This document shows, piece by piece, positions 7,884-16,621 of a stretch of 64,000 bases of DNA. The notes under the pieces are model-generated. The model was given only the letters and a program-made list of their open reading frames with translations, did no database searches and was not told the origin of the DNA. Origin of the DNA: Hypericibacter sp049323455 (GTDB lineage: Bacteria; Pseudomonadota; Alphaproteobacteria; Dongiales; Dongiaceae); the NCBI GenBank assembly GCA_049323455.1, contig JBMONF010000022.1, forward strand, positions 1-64,000, written 5' to 3'. Positions within the stretch are counted from its first letter, which is position 1; each line of letters starts with the position of its first letter. Made by a program: the position numbers and the translations under genes.

Positions 7884-9398
7884 GTGACGGCTGCGGCGGG
7901 TGCGTCGCCGGTCTCCTACCGGGCCCACTCGCTGGCGCGCCGGCTGATCGTGCTGGCAGGGGCGTTCGTGGCCGTGCCCCTGGCGCTCTATATCACGCTT
8001 CGCGATGTCTATGGCGAGCGCCAGGCCCTTCTGCTGGAAAGCGTGCGCGAGCAGGGCCGGCTCGTCGCAAGCGCGCTGGCGCCCTTGCTCCAGCGACAGG
8101 ACCAGTCGCCGCTGCCGCAAATCGCTGACGAGCTCGCTCGCTTCGGCAGCGCCGAAACCCGGCTCAAGATCCTGTTCCGCCCGATCGGCGAGGCGGGCGC
8201 CTCCAGCTTCTATTTCGTCGCGGCGGCGCCGCCGGTCGAAGCGGAGCAGCTCGCCGACGAGCGCGAGACGCTGCTGCGCCAGGGTATTCTCGGTGCGGTA
8301 GCGTCGACCTGCAACGATCGCGTGCCGCTCGCCGATCGCTACCGCGCGCCCGACGGCAGCGAAGAGCTGCTCACCTCGATCACGCCTGTGCTCGCACCGA
8401 CCGGATGTTGGGCGATCGTGATGTCGCATCCGATCGACAGCATTATCGGCGCACAACTCGGACAACCCTATTGGGCCCGGCCGGAAGTGCAGATCGCCGG
8501 CGCCATCTACCTGCTCCTGGCGATGCTCACCTTCGGCGTCTTCGCCAGCATCAGGCGCAGCGTGGTGCGCTTTCGCGATCTGGCGCAGGAGATCCGCGCC
8601 GAAGGCGGCGATGGAGCCTCGTTTGCCGAGCGCAACGAAGTGGCCGAGCTCGCCGGCGTGGCGCGAGAGTTCGATCGCATGATCGGCCGCCTAAGGGCCT
8701 CGGCGCGGCACTTCCGTCAGACCGCGCAGGACAACGCACACGCCTTCAAGACACCGATCGCCATCATGCGCCAGGCGATCGAGCCGCTGAAGCGGCTCCG
8801 GAACATGGCCGACGAACGAACGGCACGGGCGATCCAGATTCTGGAATCCTCGGTCGATCGGCTTGATGCGCTTGTCGCCGCATCGCGGCGCATGGACGAA
8901 ACCATGGCCGAGTTGATCGATCCGCCGCGCGAGCGGGTCCAGCTCTCGGCCTTGATCGGGCGCATCGCCGCGGGCTATCGACCGCTCATCGAAGGCCGTC
9001 ACTTGTCGCTCTACGCCAATATCGAAGCGGGGCTGGTGGCGCTCGGCGGCGAGGAATTGATCGAGACGGTGGTGGAGAACATTCTCGACAACGCCGTCGG
9101 ATTTTCGCCGGAGAGCGGGCGCATCGATCTCAGCTTGCGGCGCAACGGGTCGCATGCCGAACTGCAGGTCGCCGACCAGGGACCCGGCGTTCCTGAAAGC
9201 GATCTCGAACGCATATTCGAGCGCCAATATTCGCAACGCCCGGCCGAAGGCGCCGGCGCCGACGATCATCGCTGGCATTCGGGTCTGGGCTTGTGGATAG
9301 TTCGCCGGAATGTTGAAGCGATAGGCGGCAACGTTAACGCTTCGAACGGCCGTAGCGGCGGGCTGATTCTGAAGGTTTCTCTTCCGCTTGCGCGCTGA
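7884..9398 (+). CDS. Sensor histidine kinase (ChvG-like)
   Basis: Starts at GTG 7884 with AGGGA upstream and encodes 504 residues. A first transmembrane helix (about residues 20-37), a periplasmic sensing region of about 160 residues, a second transmembrane helix (about 200-218), a HAMP-like linker, the dimerisation helix, then the ATPase with the N-box ENILDNAVGFSP, DQGPGVP and HSGLGLWIVRR. The phospho-acceptor box reads NAHAFKTPIAIM rather than the usual HELRTP. It pairs with the response regulator immediately upstream. The stimulus is unknown; the coupled lipoprotein points to envelope sensing. Confidence 0.88.
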   Translation: MTAAAGASPVSYRAHSLARRLIVLAGAFVAVPLALYITLRDVYGERQALLLESVREQGRLVASALAPLLQRQDQSPLPQIADELARFGSAETRLKILFRPIGEAGASSFYFVAAAPPVEAEQLADERETLLRQGILGAVASTCNDRVPLADRYRAPDGSEELLTSITPVLAPTGCWAIVMSHPIDSIIGAQLGQPYWARPEVQIAGAIYLLLAMLTFGVFASIRRSVVRFRDLAQEIRAEGGDGASFAERNEVAELAGVAREFDRMIGRLRASARHFRQTAQDNAHAFKTPIAIMRQAIEPLKRLRNMADERTARAIQILESSVDRLDALVAASRRMDETMAELIDPPRERVQLSALIGRIAAGYRPLIEGRHLSLYANIEAGLVALGGEELIETVVENILDNAVGFSPESGRIDLSLRRNGSHAELQVADQGPGVPESDLERIFERQYSQRPAEGAGADDHRWHSGLGLWIVRRNVEAIGGNVNASNGRSGGLILKVSLPLAR

Positions 9399-9480
9399 TC
9401 TTCGCGCGGCTCCGGATTAACCTATTATCACAACAATGTCCCAAGTGTGACGGGAGGGCGCGGGCTAATCTGGCCGCGTC

Positions 9481-10008
9481 ATGATGAGCCTTCTGCCTTC
9501 TCGAGCGTTTCAGCACACCGCGCAACAAGATCGCGCGATATGGCCCGGCGCCCGCTCGCCGGCCGGTCACCTTTCACAGGAACGCCCGCGCGCCTTCACG
9601 GCCGAGCTGGATCGGACGCTGCAGCGGATCGGCGCGGCGCGTCTGCGCGTGACCGTCGCCTGTCTGACGCTGCCGCGCGATGTGCAACACGGCCACCGTC
9701 TGGCGGAAGCGGTGGCCGAGCGCCTCGCCCGCAATTCGGCGCTTGCCGGTGTCGATCCGGATGGTGCGGTTCTCGCGGCCAGCTTCGGGCCGCGCCGGTT
9801 CGGGCCGGCCGGCGATATGGAAGAGGCGCAGCGCCTCATCGGCTGGTTCCGCGAGGCGCTTGGCCACTTGTCACCCGACATGGTGGGACGTGCATCGATT
9901 GCCGTCGCCCATCTGTGGAGCGATGAATGGGCCGGCTTGGCGCCATACACGCGGCGCGTCATGTTCGCCGCGCCGCTGTCCTTGGCCGGGTTGGCGGAAG
10001 CCGTTTAG
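9481..10008 (+). CDS. Hypothetical protein
   Basis: A 175-residue protein that I do not recognise. It has an uncharged N-terminal part and a central region RLRVTVACLTLPRDVQHGHRLAEAVAERLAR that suggests an alternating strand-helix fold, and it contains no signal peptide. It lies 82 bases after the kinase gene on the same strand and converges on the next gene with a 4-base gap. The codon use is like its neighbours. A degenerate nucleotide-cyclase-like or regulatory domain is conceivable from the strand/helix order, but nothing specific supports it. Confidence 0.6.
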   Translation: MMSLLPSRAFQHTAQQDRAIWPGARSPAGHLSQERPRAFTAELDRTLQRIGAARLRVTVACLTLPRDVQHGHRLAEAVAERLARNSALAGVDPDGAVLAASFGPRRFGPAGDMEEAQRLIGWFREALGHLSPDMVGRASIAVAHLWSDEWAGLAPYTRRVMFAAPLSLAGLAEAV

Positions 10009-10012
10009 CCCC

Positions 10013-10486
10013 TTACTCCGGGCGCACGCCTCGCAAAATGAGGTCGCCCTCGGCGAGGGCGGCTTTTACCGCGGCCAGACCCTGCTCCATCTCTTCGTAA
10101 CGTTCGCGAACGCGCCTGATCTCGGCGACCTCCAGCTCGCCCGGCAGCGTATCCACCGTGTTGCCGAGGTCGATCAGCTTGGCGAGATAGCGCCCGCGCA
10201 GGCGCGCCACGAGGCGCGCCAGCTTCTCGATCTCGCCGGGCGCCACGTCAATCACCGCATTGAGAGCCTCGCGCCGACCGAGCTTGCGCTCCTGAGCGGT
10301 GAGCTGGGACAGGAACTGGCGGACGGTCGGGGCGACCGCGACGCTTGCGCCATGGGTTGGGCGCGGCGTTGCCGTGGGATCGCTTCCCTTGGGCGATAGC
10401 AGGCCCGTGAAACGCGGCTCGCGCGCGGTAACGTCGATCTCGGCGGGCGCCCGCCGATCGGCGCGGGTCAGGATGGCGAGGCTCAT
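10013..10486 (-). CDS. Hypothetical protein, mainly helical
   Basis: A 157-residue protein of unknown function. The N-terminal half is low in structure (proline and alanine rich). The C-terminal half is strongly helical and charged (residues about 65-150, with EIEKLARLVARLRGRYLAKL and ERYEEMEQGLAAVKAALAEG), which could form a coiled coil. No signal peptide or membrane segment is seen. It is transcribed toward the 175-residue unknown gene and stands alone, 230 bases from the large histidine kinase gene. Confidence 0.6.
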   Translation of the reverse strand: MSLAILTRADRRAPAEIDVTAREPRFTGLLSPKGSDPTATPRPTHGASVAVAPTVRQFLSQLTAQERKLGRREALNAVIDVAPGEIEKLARLVARLRGRYLAKLIDLGNTVDTLPGELEVAEIRRVRERYEEMEQGLAAVKAALAEGDLILRGVRPE

Positions 10487-10715
10487 TGTCTTCTCCCTGG
10501 TTCTTGAATAGCGGACGCGGTCCCGGCTGAGATTGCCATTGCCGCTCTTTTACGCTTGCGGCCTCGCAAACGGCAGGCCACGAAGCAGCCGTTCTATATC
10601 AACAGGTTATGCGATTTTCTTCGATGAAATCGGCAACTTTTGCCGACCGCCACAAGACGATCTTGCCGCGGCGGTCGGCGCGGCGCGAAGGGCCGACAGA
10701 AAGCCGAGACAGCCC

Positions 10716-13217
10716 TCAGGCCTCGACCGCGGCCTCGTCCAGCGGCGGCTCGATGCCGGACAATGCGGCGAATCGGCTGGCAGGCAAAATGATCCGTACC
10801 GTGGTGCCTTTGGCGGGCTCGCTGAGGATGTTGAGCCGCCCGCCGTGCAGCTCGGCGAAACTCTTGCTCAATGGCAGCCCCAGGCCCGCACCCTCGTGCC
10901 GGCGGACATGCGAGCCATCGATCTGTCGGAAAGGGGCAAGCGCGATCGGAATGTCCTCGGGGCGCATGCCTATGCCGGTGTCGCGCACCTCCATCACGAG
11001 GTCGCCATTGCGGGCGCGCGACAGCAGGAGGTCGATGCGTCCGCCTTCCGGCGTGAACTTGATCGCGTTCGACAGCAGGTTGATGAGCATCTGCTTCATC
11101 TTGGTCGCATCGGCGCGATAGGGTGGAAGGCCGGATTGGCATTGCGCGTTCAGCGTCAAGCCGGCGGCGATGGCGCGATCCTGGGTGAGCCGCTGGCAGG
11201 AGGCGAAGAGCGAGGGAAGGTCCACCAATTCCTCGCGGAGCTGCGCCCGCCCGGCCTCGATGCGGGAAATGTCGAGAATCTCGTTGATGACCTGGAGCAG
11301 ATGGCGCCCGCTTTCGGCGATGTCATGGGTATAGTCGCGATAACGGTTGTTTCCCAGCGGGCCGAAGGGCTCGCGCGCCATGATTTCGGCGAATCCGATG
11401 ATGGCGTTGAGCGGCGTTCTGAGCTCATGGCTCATGTTGGCGAGAAACTCGCTCTTGGTCCGGTTGGCGAGTTCCGCCTGCTCCTTGGCGCTTTGCAGCT
11501 CGGCCTCGTTGCGCTTGCGCTCGGTGATGTCCTGGAGCGCGCCCACGATGCAATCGGCCCGGCCTCTCGTATCGTACTGGACGGCCGCAACTTCGCTGAC
11601 CCAGCGTTCTTCGCCGCTGGGCCAGAGAATGCGGTACTCGATCGGAAAGCCGTCGATGGCGCGATGGACGAGATCCTGAAAGGCGGAGAAAACGCGATTC
11701 CTGTCGGTTGGATGAACGCTCGTCTTCAGAAACTGGAGGAACGGCTGAACGAAGGGTGCCGGCGGAAGGCCGATGATTCGCGCGGCATCTTCCGAAAAGC
11801 GGCGCTGTCCGGCCGAGACTTCCCACGGCGTCGTGTCGGGCAGCCACGTCCAGGGACCGAGATTGGCAAGCCGCTGGCTGCGATGCAGAAGTGCCTGGGC
11901 CTCGCGGAACTCGGCATCTCGGCGCTGACGCTCGCTCACGTCTCGCGAAACGGCGACGATTCCCGGTTCCGCACGGCCCGCGCCGCTATCGCCGCAGGCG
12001 GTCGTTTCGAACCAGACAACATGGCCGTCGCGATGGCGCATGCGGTACAGCACCGTAACATAGGGAACACCGGCAACGAGCGACCGGAACGCCGATCGAA
12101 CGTCGGCGGCATCGGCCGGATCCATGAAATCGACGAGCTTTCGGCCCCAAATCTCGGGCGGGCTGTAGCCGAGCAACCGGGTGAGGGCGGGCGAGGCGTA
12201 GATGAAGGCGGTGTCGCTGCGATGGTGCGAAATCAGATCCGTCGAGAGATCGGTCAGGAGCTGGTAGCGCGCTTCGCTGCGCTCGAGCGCTCGCCGGCTC
12301 CGTCGCTGTTCGGCGATGACCGTGGCGATCACGATGGAAATCGCGGCGCCGGTGGCGAGCGCAATTTCGAGCGGAAATGCAAAACGCGCCGACCCTGCAT
12401 CGTAGGGCCAGTTGTCCGATACGAAGCCGGCGGCCATGCCGGCGGCGACGCGAACGAAGACGGCGAGGCTGGCCCCGGCCGGGCCGAAGCGCACTGCCAG
12501 CCAAAGCAGGAAGGGCACCGAGAGATAGAGAAGACCGTAGCGATTTTCCGGCAGGGCGAGGGGGGCGCTCACCGCGTAGATCTGCAGGCCTGTCATCAGC
12601 GCCAGCGCAACGCCGGCTTCCAGACATCGAAGGCCGGTGAAACGGTCGCGCCATTGCCGCAGCGGATGGCGCCAGGCGACCATGAGCGGCGTGATCGCCA
12701 GGAAACCGAGCAGGTACGCGAACCACCAGATCCGCCACAAGGCGGCGTAATCGGACAGATCGGCGCCGAACGTCATCGCCGTCGTGGCGACGCATGCGCC
12801 CAAGGCGGCACTTGCCGCGGCGATCGGGCCGACAAACAGCAATGCATCGCGAGGCCGGTCGAACCGCAGGTAAACGATGCCGATGAGCCGCAACATGGCA
12901 ATCGCGCTCAGCAGCGCGACGATGTCGGCCGCCGCGAGGCCCAGCCCAAGGCGCCAGGGAGAGGCCAGAAGATGATAAGCGAGGCTGGCGAGCGAGACAG
13001 CCGCGACGCCGAGCGACCGCCCGCTGCGCCGGCGGCGCATCATGATCCCGAGGGCCAGCGCTACCGGAGCCCATAGGGCCGGCACCGCTTCCGGCTGGTA
13101 GCGCAGGCTATCGGTCGCGAAGGCCGCGGCGACAAAGGCAACCGCCAGGACGAGGCTCGCCCTTGCATCGCGACGGACCAGCAAATGCTGCAGAAAACAA
13201 GAACCTCGAACCCACAT
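10716..13217 (-). CDS. MASE1-PAS-PAS hybrid sensor histidine kinase
   Basis: From ATG 13217 the protein has 833 residues; a TTG at 13262 would add 15. Residues about 20-300 are a multi-helix membrane domain of MASE1 type, with FLLWLAVRFGP near the end. Two PAS domains follow (about 310-425 and 440-565, each ending in a DVSERQR or DITERKR motif). The kinase core has NMSHELRTPLNAIIG (His597), the N-box INLLSNAIKFTPEGG, DTGIGM and GAGLGLPLSK. There is no receiver domain and no adjacent response regulator, so it is an orphan kinase. The signal is likely sensed in the membrane domain or by a PAS ligand such as heme or flavin; none is proven. Confidence 0.9.
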   Translation of the reverse strand: MWVRGSCFLQHLLVRRDARASLVLAVAFVAAAFATDSLRYQPEAVPALWAPVALALGIMMRRRRSGRSLGVAAVSLASLAYHLLASPWRLGLGLAAADIVALLSAIAMLRLIGIVYLRFDRPRDALLFVGPIAAASAALGACVATTAMTFGADLSDYAALWRIWWFAYLLGFLAITPLMVAWRHPLRQWRDRFTGLRCLEAGVALALMTGLQIYAVSAPLALPENRYGLLYLSVPFLLWLAVRFGPAGASLAVFVRVAAGMAAGFVSDNWPYDAGSARFAFPLEIALATGAAISIVIATVIAEQRRSRRALERSEARYQLLTDLSTDLISHHRSDTAFIYASPALTRLLGYSPPEIWGRKLVDFMDPADAADVRSAFRSLVAGVPYVTVLYRMRHRDGHVVWFETTACGDSGAGRAEPGIVAVSRDVSERQRRDAEFREAQALLHRSQRLANLGPWTWLPDTTPWEVSAGQRRFSEDAARIIGLPPAPFVQPFLQFLKTSVHPTDRNRVFSAFQDLVHRAIDGFPIEYRILWPSGEERWVSEVAAVQYDTRGRADCIVGALQDITERKRNEAELQSAKEQAELANRTKSEFLANMSHELRTPLNAIIGFAEIMAREPFGPLGNNRYRDYTHDIAESGRHLLQVINEILDISRIEAGRAQLREELVDLPSLFASCQRLTQDRAIAAGLTLNAQCQSGLPPYRADATKMKQMLINLLSNAIKFTPEGGRIDLLLSRARNGDLVMEVRDTGIGMRPEDIPIALAPFRQIDGSHVRRHEGAGLGLPLSKSFAELHGGRLNILSEPAKGTTVRIILPASRFAALSGIEPPLDEAAVEA

Positions 13218-13262
13218 CGCGCCACCGGGCCTGGCTGCACCGTGGGAGAACCCCCGCAGCAA

Positions 13263-13295
13263 ATTGTGTTCACAATCCTTAAGATTTTGTTAAGG
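13263..13295. promoter_or_regulatory. Two adjacent dyads upstream of the MASE1 kinase
   Basis: Directly upstream of the kinase coding region are two inverted repeats back to back. ATTGTG-TT-CACAAT is at 13263-13276 and CCTTAA-N7-TTAAGG at 13277-13295. Both have perfect 6-base arms in an AT-rich stretch of an otherwise GC-rich genome. They lie about 46-78 bases before the ATG, where a promoter with operator sites is expected. Which proteins bind is unknown. Confidence 0.5.
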
Positions 13296-13552
13296 ATAGA
13301 GATAGGTGAAGATCATCACGCGCGACGGTTGCGGCGCTGGCGCGGGCATGGCCATGGCGGCAGGTGCCCCGCCCCGAGCAGGGCGTCGCGTGCGGCCGCA
13401 GGAAGTGCCGGCGCGTCGAATGCGATGAAATCAGGCCGACGGGATGAATGACAATCTTGGTCTTGCACCGAGCGCCCGTCGGCGCGCCGTTCGAGGGGGA
13501 AGGGCGGTGCGGGCGGGCAGCCGAGGCGCCCTGCGACCTGTTGAAACGAGAA

Positions 13553-13581
13553 AAGGGCGAGCGCTCACGGCGCTCGCCCTT
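13553..13581 (-). terminator. Intrinsic terminator of tRNA-Asn
   Basis: A perfect 12-base stem (AAGGGCGAGCGC pairs with GCGCTCGCCCTT) closes a 5-base loop. Read on the minus strand it is followed by TTCTCGTTTC, a T-rich tail. It begins 9 bases beyond the 3' CCA of the tRNA, so it most likely ends that transcript. The rest of 13296-13552 shows no convincing gene. Confidence 0.8.
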
Positions 13582-13589
13582 CACCGAAT

Positions 13590-13665
13590 TGGCTCCCCGG
13601 GCCGGACTCGAACCAGCGACCCAGCGGTTAACAGCCGCTTGCTCTACCGACTGAGCTACCGGGGA
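13590..13665 (-). tRNA. tRNA-Asn (GTT)
   Basis: A 76-base cloverleaf on the minus strand with CCA encoded. The acceptor arms TCCCCGG and CCGGGGA pair fully. The D-arm is GCTC...GAGC, and the anticodon stem AGCGG/CCGCT holds a CTGTTAA loop with anticodon GTT. The T-arm has the TTCGAGT loop. The discriminator base is G. Confidence 0.97.
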
Positions 13666-13982
13666 TCAGAGGCGGGGGGTTATAGCAAATGCCTCCCCGG
13701 GCTGCAAAGCTTCTTTCCAGCCTCCAATCGCGGGCAAGGGCTTGCGATTCCAGGCTTTCAGGCGTTCCGCTTAATTCGGCGAAAACACGGCTGGCTCGAA
13801 ACAGCAAGCAGCAATTGGGCGATTGCCGGGCGCGCTCGACCTCGGTCGGGTCATTAAACGGTGCTCAGCGCCGACAACATGGCCGCGACGCTCCGTTGAT
13901 AGCATTTGTAGTATCGCCAACGGGATTATATCGTTATGATTGCGGAGTTGTTGCAAAAATTGACTTGGTCGAAGGGGCAGCC
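13666..13982. other. Intergenic region before an unknown gene
   Basis: About 317 bases without a supported gene. The first part is GC-rich, and the second half (about 13890-13970) is AT-richer and probably holds the promoter of the gene at 13983. No attachment site repeat of the tRNA end was seen here. Confidence 0.4.
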
Positions 13983-15143
13983 ATGGGACAGGAGCGCCAG
14001 CTTCATTTCATTGTGGTCGTATGGGGAATGAAGTACTGCGACACATTCTTGAACGTCGGCCTTCCCACCCTGCTCTCGCCGCGCAATTTGGCCGGACTAA
14101 GCCGCCCCGAACACGCGCTCTTTCGGATATTCACAAGTGAGCATGACGTCGATCGGATCAAGCGTTCGGCGGCGTGCATGGCCCTTGGGCGGCATGTGCG
14201 CGTCGAAATTGAAACCTTTGCACAGGAGGTGCCGGACGGCGTCAAGAAGTATCGTTTGATGGCGCGAATTCATATGCGGGCGCTTCGTGAAGCGGCAGAA
14301 AGCAAAGCTGCCGTTGTATTTCTGGCGCCGGATATTTTGGCAGCCGATGGTTCGATGGTCGCGCTCGAGCGGTTGCGGGATCGACCGGCCGTGATGGTCG
14401 CGGCGCCGCGCCTGAAGACGACCGCGGTTCCAGAAATCCTGTCCAATCGCGATACGGGTGCCTCTTGCGCGATCACCGTCGCACCACGAGATCTCGTGGC
14501 CTTGGCAATGAAGAATCTTCATCCGATAACTGAGTCGGCGTTCTGGGGCCAGCCTTGGCTCAACGCACATCCGACGATGCTCTACTGGCGGCTGGGGGAG
14601 CAGGGCATGCTTGCCCGAAACTTCCATCTCCATCCGCTCCTCATCGATCCGGCAAAGCTCTCCGAGGGGTTCTTCGAGCGAGAGACGCGCAAGAAGCTGT
14701 CCACGATCGACGACGACGTGATGTTGTCCATGCAGGCCTCGCCCGACGAATTCTACATTGTCACCGACTCCGACGAGCTGGCGATGTTCGAGGTCAGCGA
14801 CGGGACAATCAATCACGGTCTCGTGGGACGAAAGGAACGAACGACTGTCGATGACCTCGTCACATTCGCCGGCCGAGTTGCCAACCCGCTGCACCAGGGT
14901 TTCCTACGGCATCGTATCTGGTTCCACAGTTGCGATCGGTCCCAGTTGGAACCATTCGGCGACGTCGTGGCGGCTTCGGACGCGCTGGTGGGAAAGCTCT
15001 TGCACGATCTGCAATCGCAGCCAGCAGCCCAGCCAGCGAAGTCGCGCAAGCGGGGATCGATCAGGTCGGCGTTAAACGCTATCGAGAGGATGATACGCGG
15101 TTCCGTTTTGCGCCGCTCATCCCACGAGGCCAACCTGCAATGA
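13983..15143 (+). CDS. Unknown protein, glycosyltransferase-like start
   Basis: A 386-residue protein started at ATG 13983, which has AAGGGGC upstream; the open frame continues upstream but with no coding character. It begins with a strand-rich segment, RQLHFIVVVWGMKYCDTFLNVG, as in sugar-nucleotide transferases, followed by FRIFTSEHDVD and FLAPDILAADGSM, the latter placed where a DxD-type segment might be expected. There is no signal peptide. I do not recognise a defined family; a surface polysaccharide transferase is the best guess, with modest confidence. It stands alone between the tRNA and the sphingolipid genes, and its base composition looks slightly less GC-rich than its surroundings. 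Confidence 0.65.
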   Translation: MGQERQLHFIVVVWGMKYCDTFLNVGLPTLLSPRNLAGLSRPEHALFRIFTSEHDVDRIKRSAACMALGRHVRVEIETFAQEVPDGVKKYRLMARIHMRALREAAESKAAVVFLAPDILAADGSMVALERLRDRPAVMVAAPRLKTTAVPEILSNRDTGASCAITVAPRDLVALAMKNLHPITESAFWGQPWLNAHPTMLYWRLGEQGMLARNFHLHPLLIDPAKLSEGFFERETRKKLSTIDDDVMLSMQASPDEFYIVTDSDELAMFEVSDGTINHGLVGRKERTTVDDLVTFAGRVANPLHQGFLRHRIWFHSCDRSQLEPFGDVVAASDALVGKLLHDLQSQPAAQPAKSRKRGSIRSALNAIERMIRGSVLRRSSHEANLQ

Positions 15144-15448
15144 GGCTCGGTCGCGCCTGGCGATTCCCGGATTGACGGGGCGCGATGGAAGAAAGCAGAG
15201 CCGCGCAGTATCGGCTTCGCGCCGCCGTAGCTGAGACTAGCGAAAATCCGTCCAGCAGAAGCGCCGCCGGACGCTCTTGCCTTGAATCGGCTTCCCACGA
15301 GAGCGTCAACACCTGCGAGCATATGCTCGGTGCGTGTCGTGACGGCTGCGACGTTCGGGGCGCGGCCGTGTCAGACAGCCCGGACGGACCATGTCCCTGG
15401 TTTGCACAGCTGAATTACGAGCGGATAGAGCGACGATGACTGGATTGA
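15144..15448. other. Intergenic region, no supported gene
   Basis: About 305 bases between two convergent genes. A frame of 84 codons on the plus strand (15185-15439) has no recognisable ribosome binding site and an irregular composition, so I do not call it. No clear terminator hairpin was found. Confidence 0.4.
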
Positions 15449-16612
15449 TCAGATCAGCGCCTTCTCGTAGACGCGGTAGGTCTTGTAGCCGCGTCCTCCC
15501 ACCTTTTCGATGATTTTTCTCATGACGAGATTGTCCTCGAGGATCCAGGACAGCTCCGCGCGGTCCATGCCGATCTTACGGCCGCCAAGCCTGAGCGCGT
15601 CCAGGACCCGGAAGATGAGGGCGGATCCCAGCGAGGATCGCTGAAACTTCCTGCGCAGGCCGAACAGGAGCACCCGGCTCGACTTGAGCTTCCTGACCTT
15701 GAGCCGCCACAGAAGCTTGGCCCAGCCAAAGGGCAGCAATCTTCCGTCAAGCCCTGCGATCGCCTCATAGACATTCGGCAGGCAGACGATCATCGAAGCC
15801 GGTTCGCCGTCAACGGACGCGATGACGACGAGCTCGGGCTCGACCAGAGGCTTCATGCTGGCGGCGGCATGCGCGATCTCGGCGGCCGTCATTGGCACAT
15901 AGCCCCAATTGTCGGCCCAAGCGTCGTTGAAGATGTCGAGGATGATGCCGAGATCACGTTCGAAGTTTCGCATGTCGACCTTGCGCACCGTGACGGTTGC
16001 GCCGCCGACGGCCCGCGCCAGAATGCCGGCATGGGTGATGGGTGATGCGTTCATGACGTCGTAGTCGTAGGCAATCAGGTCTTTCGCCTTGCCATAGCCG
16101 GCGGCCTCGACATGGCCCCCCGCATATGGCGGGCTATAGGGCATCATCATCATCGGCGGCGCGTCGAAGCCCTCGATCAGGAGCCCGATTTCCTCGTTGG
16201 TCGAAAAATTGAACGGCCCGAGGACGCGCTTCATGCCACGGTCTTTGAGCCAGCTTTCGGCGGCGCCGAGAAGAGCGCGAAACAGCGCGAGATCGTCGAG
16301 CGCGTCGATGAAGCCGAAATGGCCGGTCGCGTCGCGATGGCGTTCGAGGTGGAGGCGGTCGATCTGGGCGCTCACGCGTCCGACCGGCTCGTCGCCGCGA
16401 TAGGCGAGGAAGAGCTGGGCCTCGGCATGTCCGAAATAGGGGTTCTTGCCCGGCGTGAGAGCCTGGCGCCGTTCAAACAATAGCGGCTGGACGAAGCCCG
16501 GATGATCGCGATAGAGCCGGCTCGGCAGGGTGATGAAGGCATCGAGCGCCCGACCGTCCGTGACCGGCGCGATGTGGTAGCGCGACGCTGCGCCGACGTC
16601 GGGGGCGATCAT
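15449..16612 (-). CDS. GNAT-like acyltransferase, candidate bacterial ceramide synthase
   Basis: A 387-residue protein related to the YghO-type conserved proteins with an acyl-CoA acyltransferase fold. Visible landmarks are FITLPSRLYRDHPGFVQPL at the start, GRVSAQID, LGPFNFSTNEEIGLL, PMMMMPYSPPYA, and a C-terminal acetyltransferase-like RAELSWILEDNLVMRKIIEKVGG. In Caulobacter a protein of this kind acts as bacterial ceramide synthase (bCerS), which acylates the sphingoid base. The assignment here rests on family resemblance plus context: it is the last gene of the run that contains serine palmitoyltransferase. It follows the hydroxylase gene by 9 bases, so the two are cotranscribed. Confidence 0.75.
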   Translation of the reverse strand: MIAPDVGAASRYHIAPVTDGRALDAFITLPSRLYRDHPGFVQPLLFERRQALTPGKNPYFGHAEAQLFLAYRGDEPVGRVSAQIDRLHLERHRDATGHFGFIDALDDLALFRALLGAAESWLKDRGMKRVLGPFNFSTNEEIGLLIEGFDAPPMMMMPYSPPYAGGHVEAAGYGKAKDLIAYDYDVMNASPITHAGILARAVGGATVTVRKVDMRNFERDLGIILDIFNDAWADNWGYVPMTAAEIAHAAASMKPLVEPELVVIASVDGEPASMIVCLPNVYEAIAGLDGRLLPFGWAKLLWRLKVRKLKSSRVLLFGLRRKFQRSSLGSALIFRVLDALRLGGRKIGMDRAELSWILEDNLVMRKIIEKVGGRGYKTYRVYEKALI

Positions 16613-16621
16613 GAAGGAATG

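Noticed and set aside
7118..9398. The canonical ChvI/ChvG locus
   Set aside because: The expected hprK and PTS neighbours are missing, and the phospho-acceptor box is unusual, so I call it only ChvG/ChvI-like.
10533..13076. A very long plus-strand frame opposite the MASE1 kinase
   Set aside because: It has no domain, an irregular composition, and mirrors the kinase gene. Long antisense frames are common in GC-rich DNA.
13590..15143. A genomic island at tRNA-Asn
   Set aside because: Integration would use the 3' end, which faces left toward the terminator. No integrase, no direct repeat of the tRNA end, and only a slight composition change to the right.
15185..15439. An 84-codon frame in the gap before the ceramide-synthase candidate
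   Set aside because: No ribosome binding site, no secondary-structure pattern, and no membrane or signal segment.
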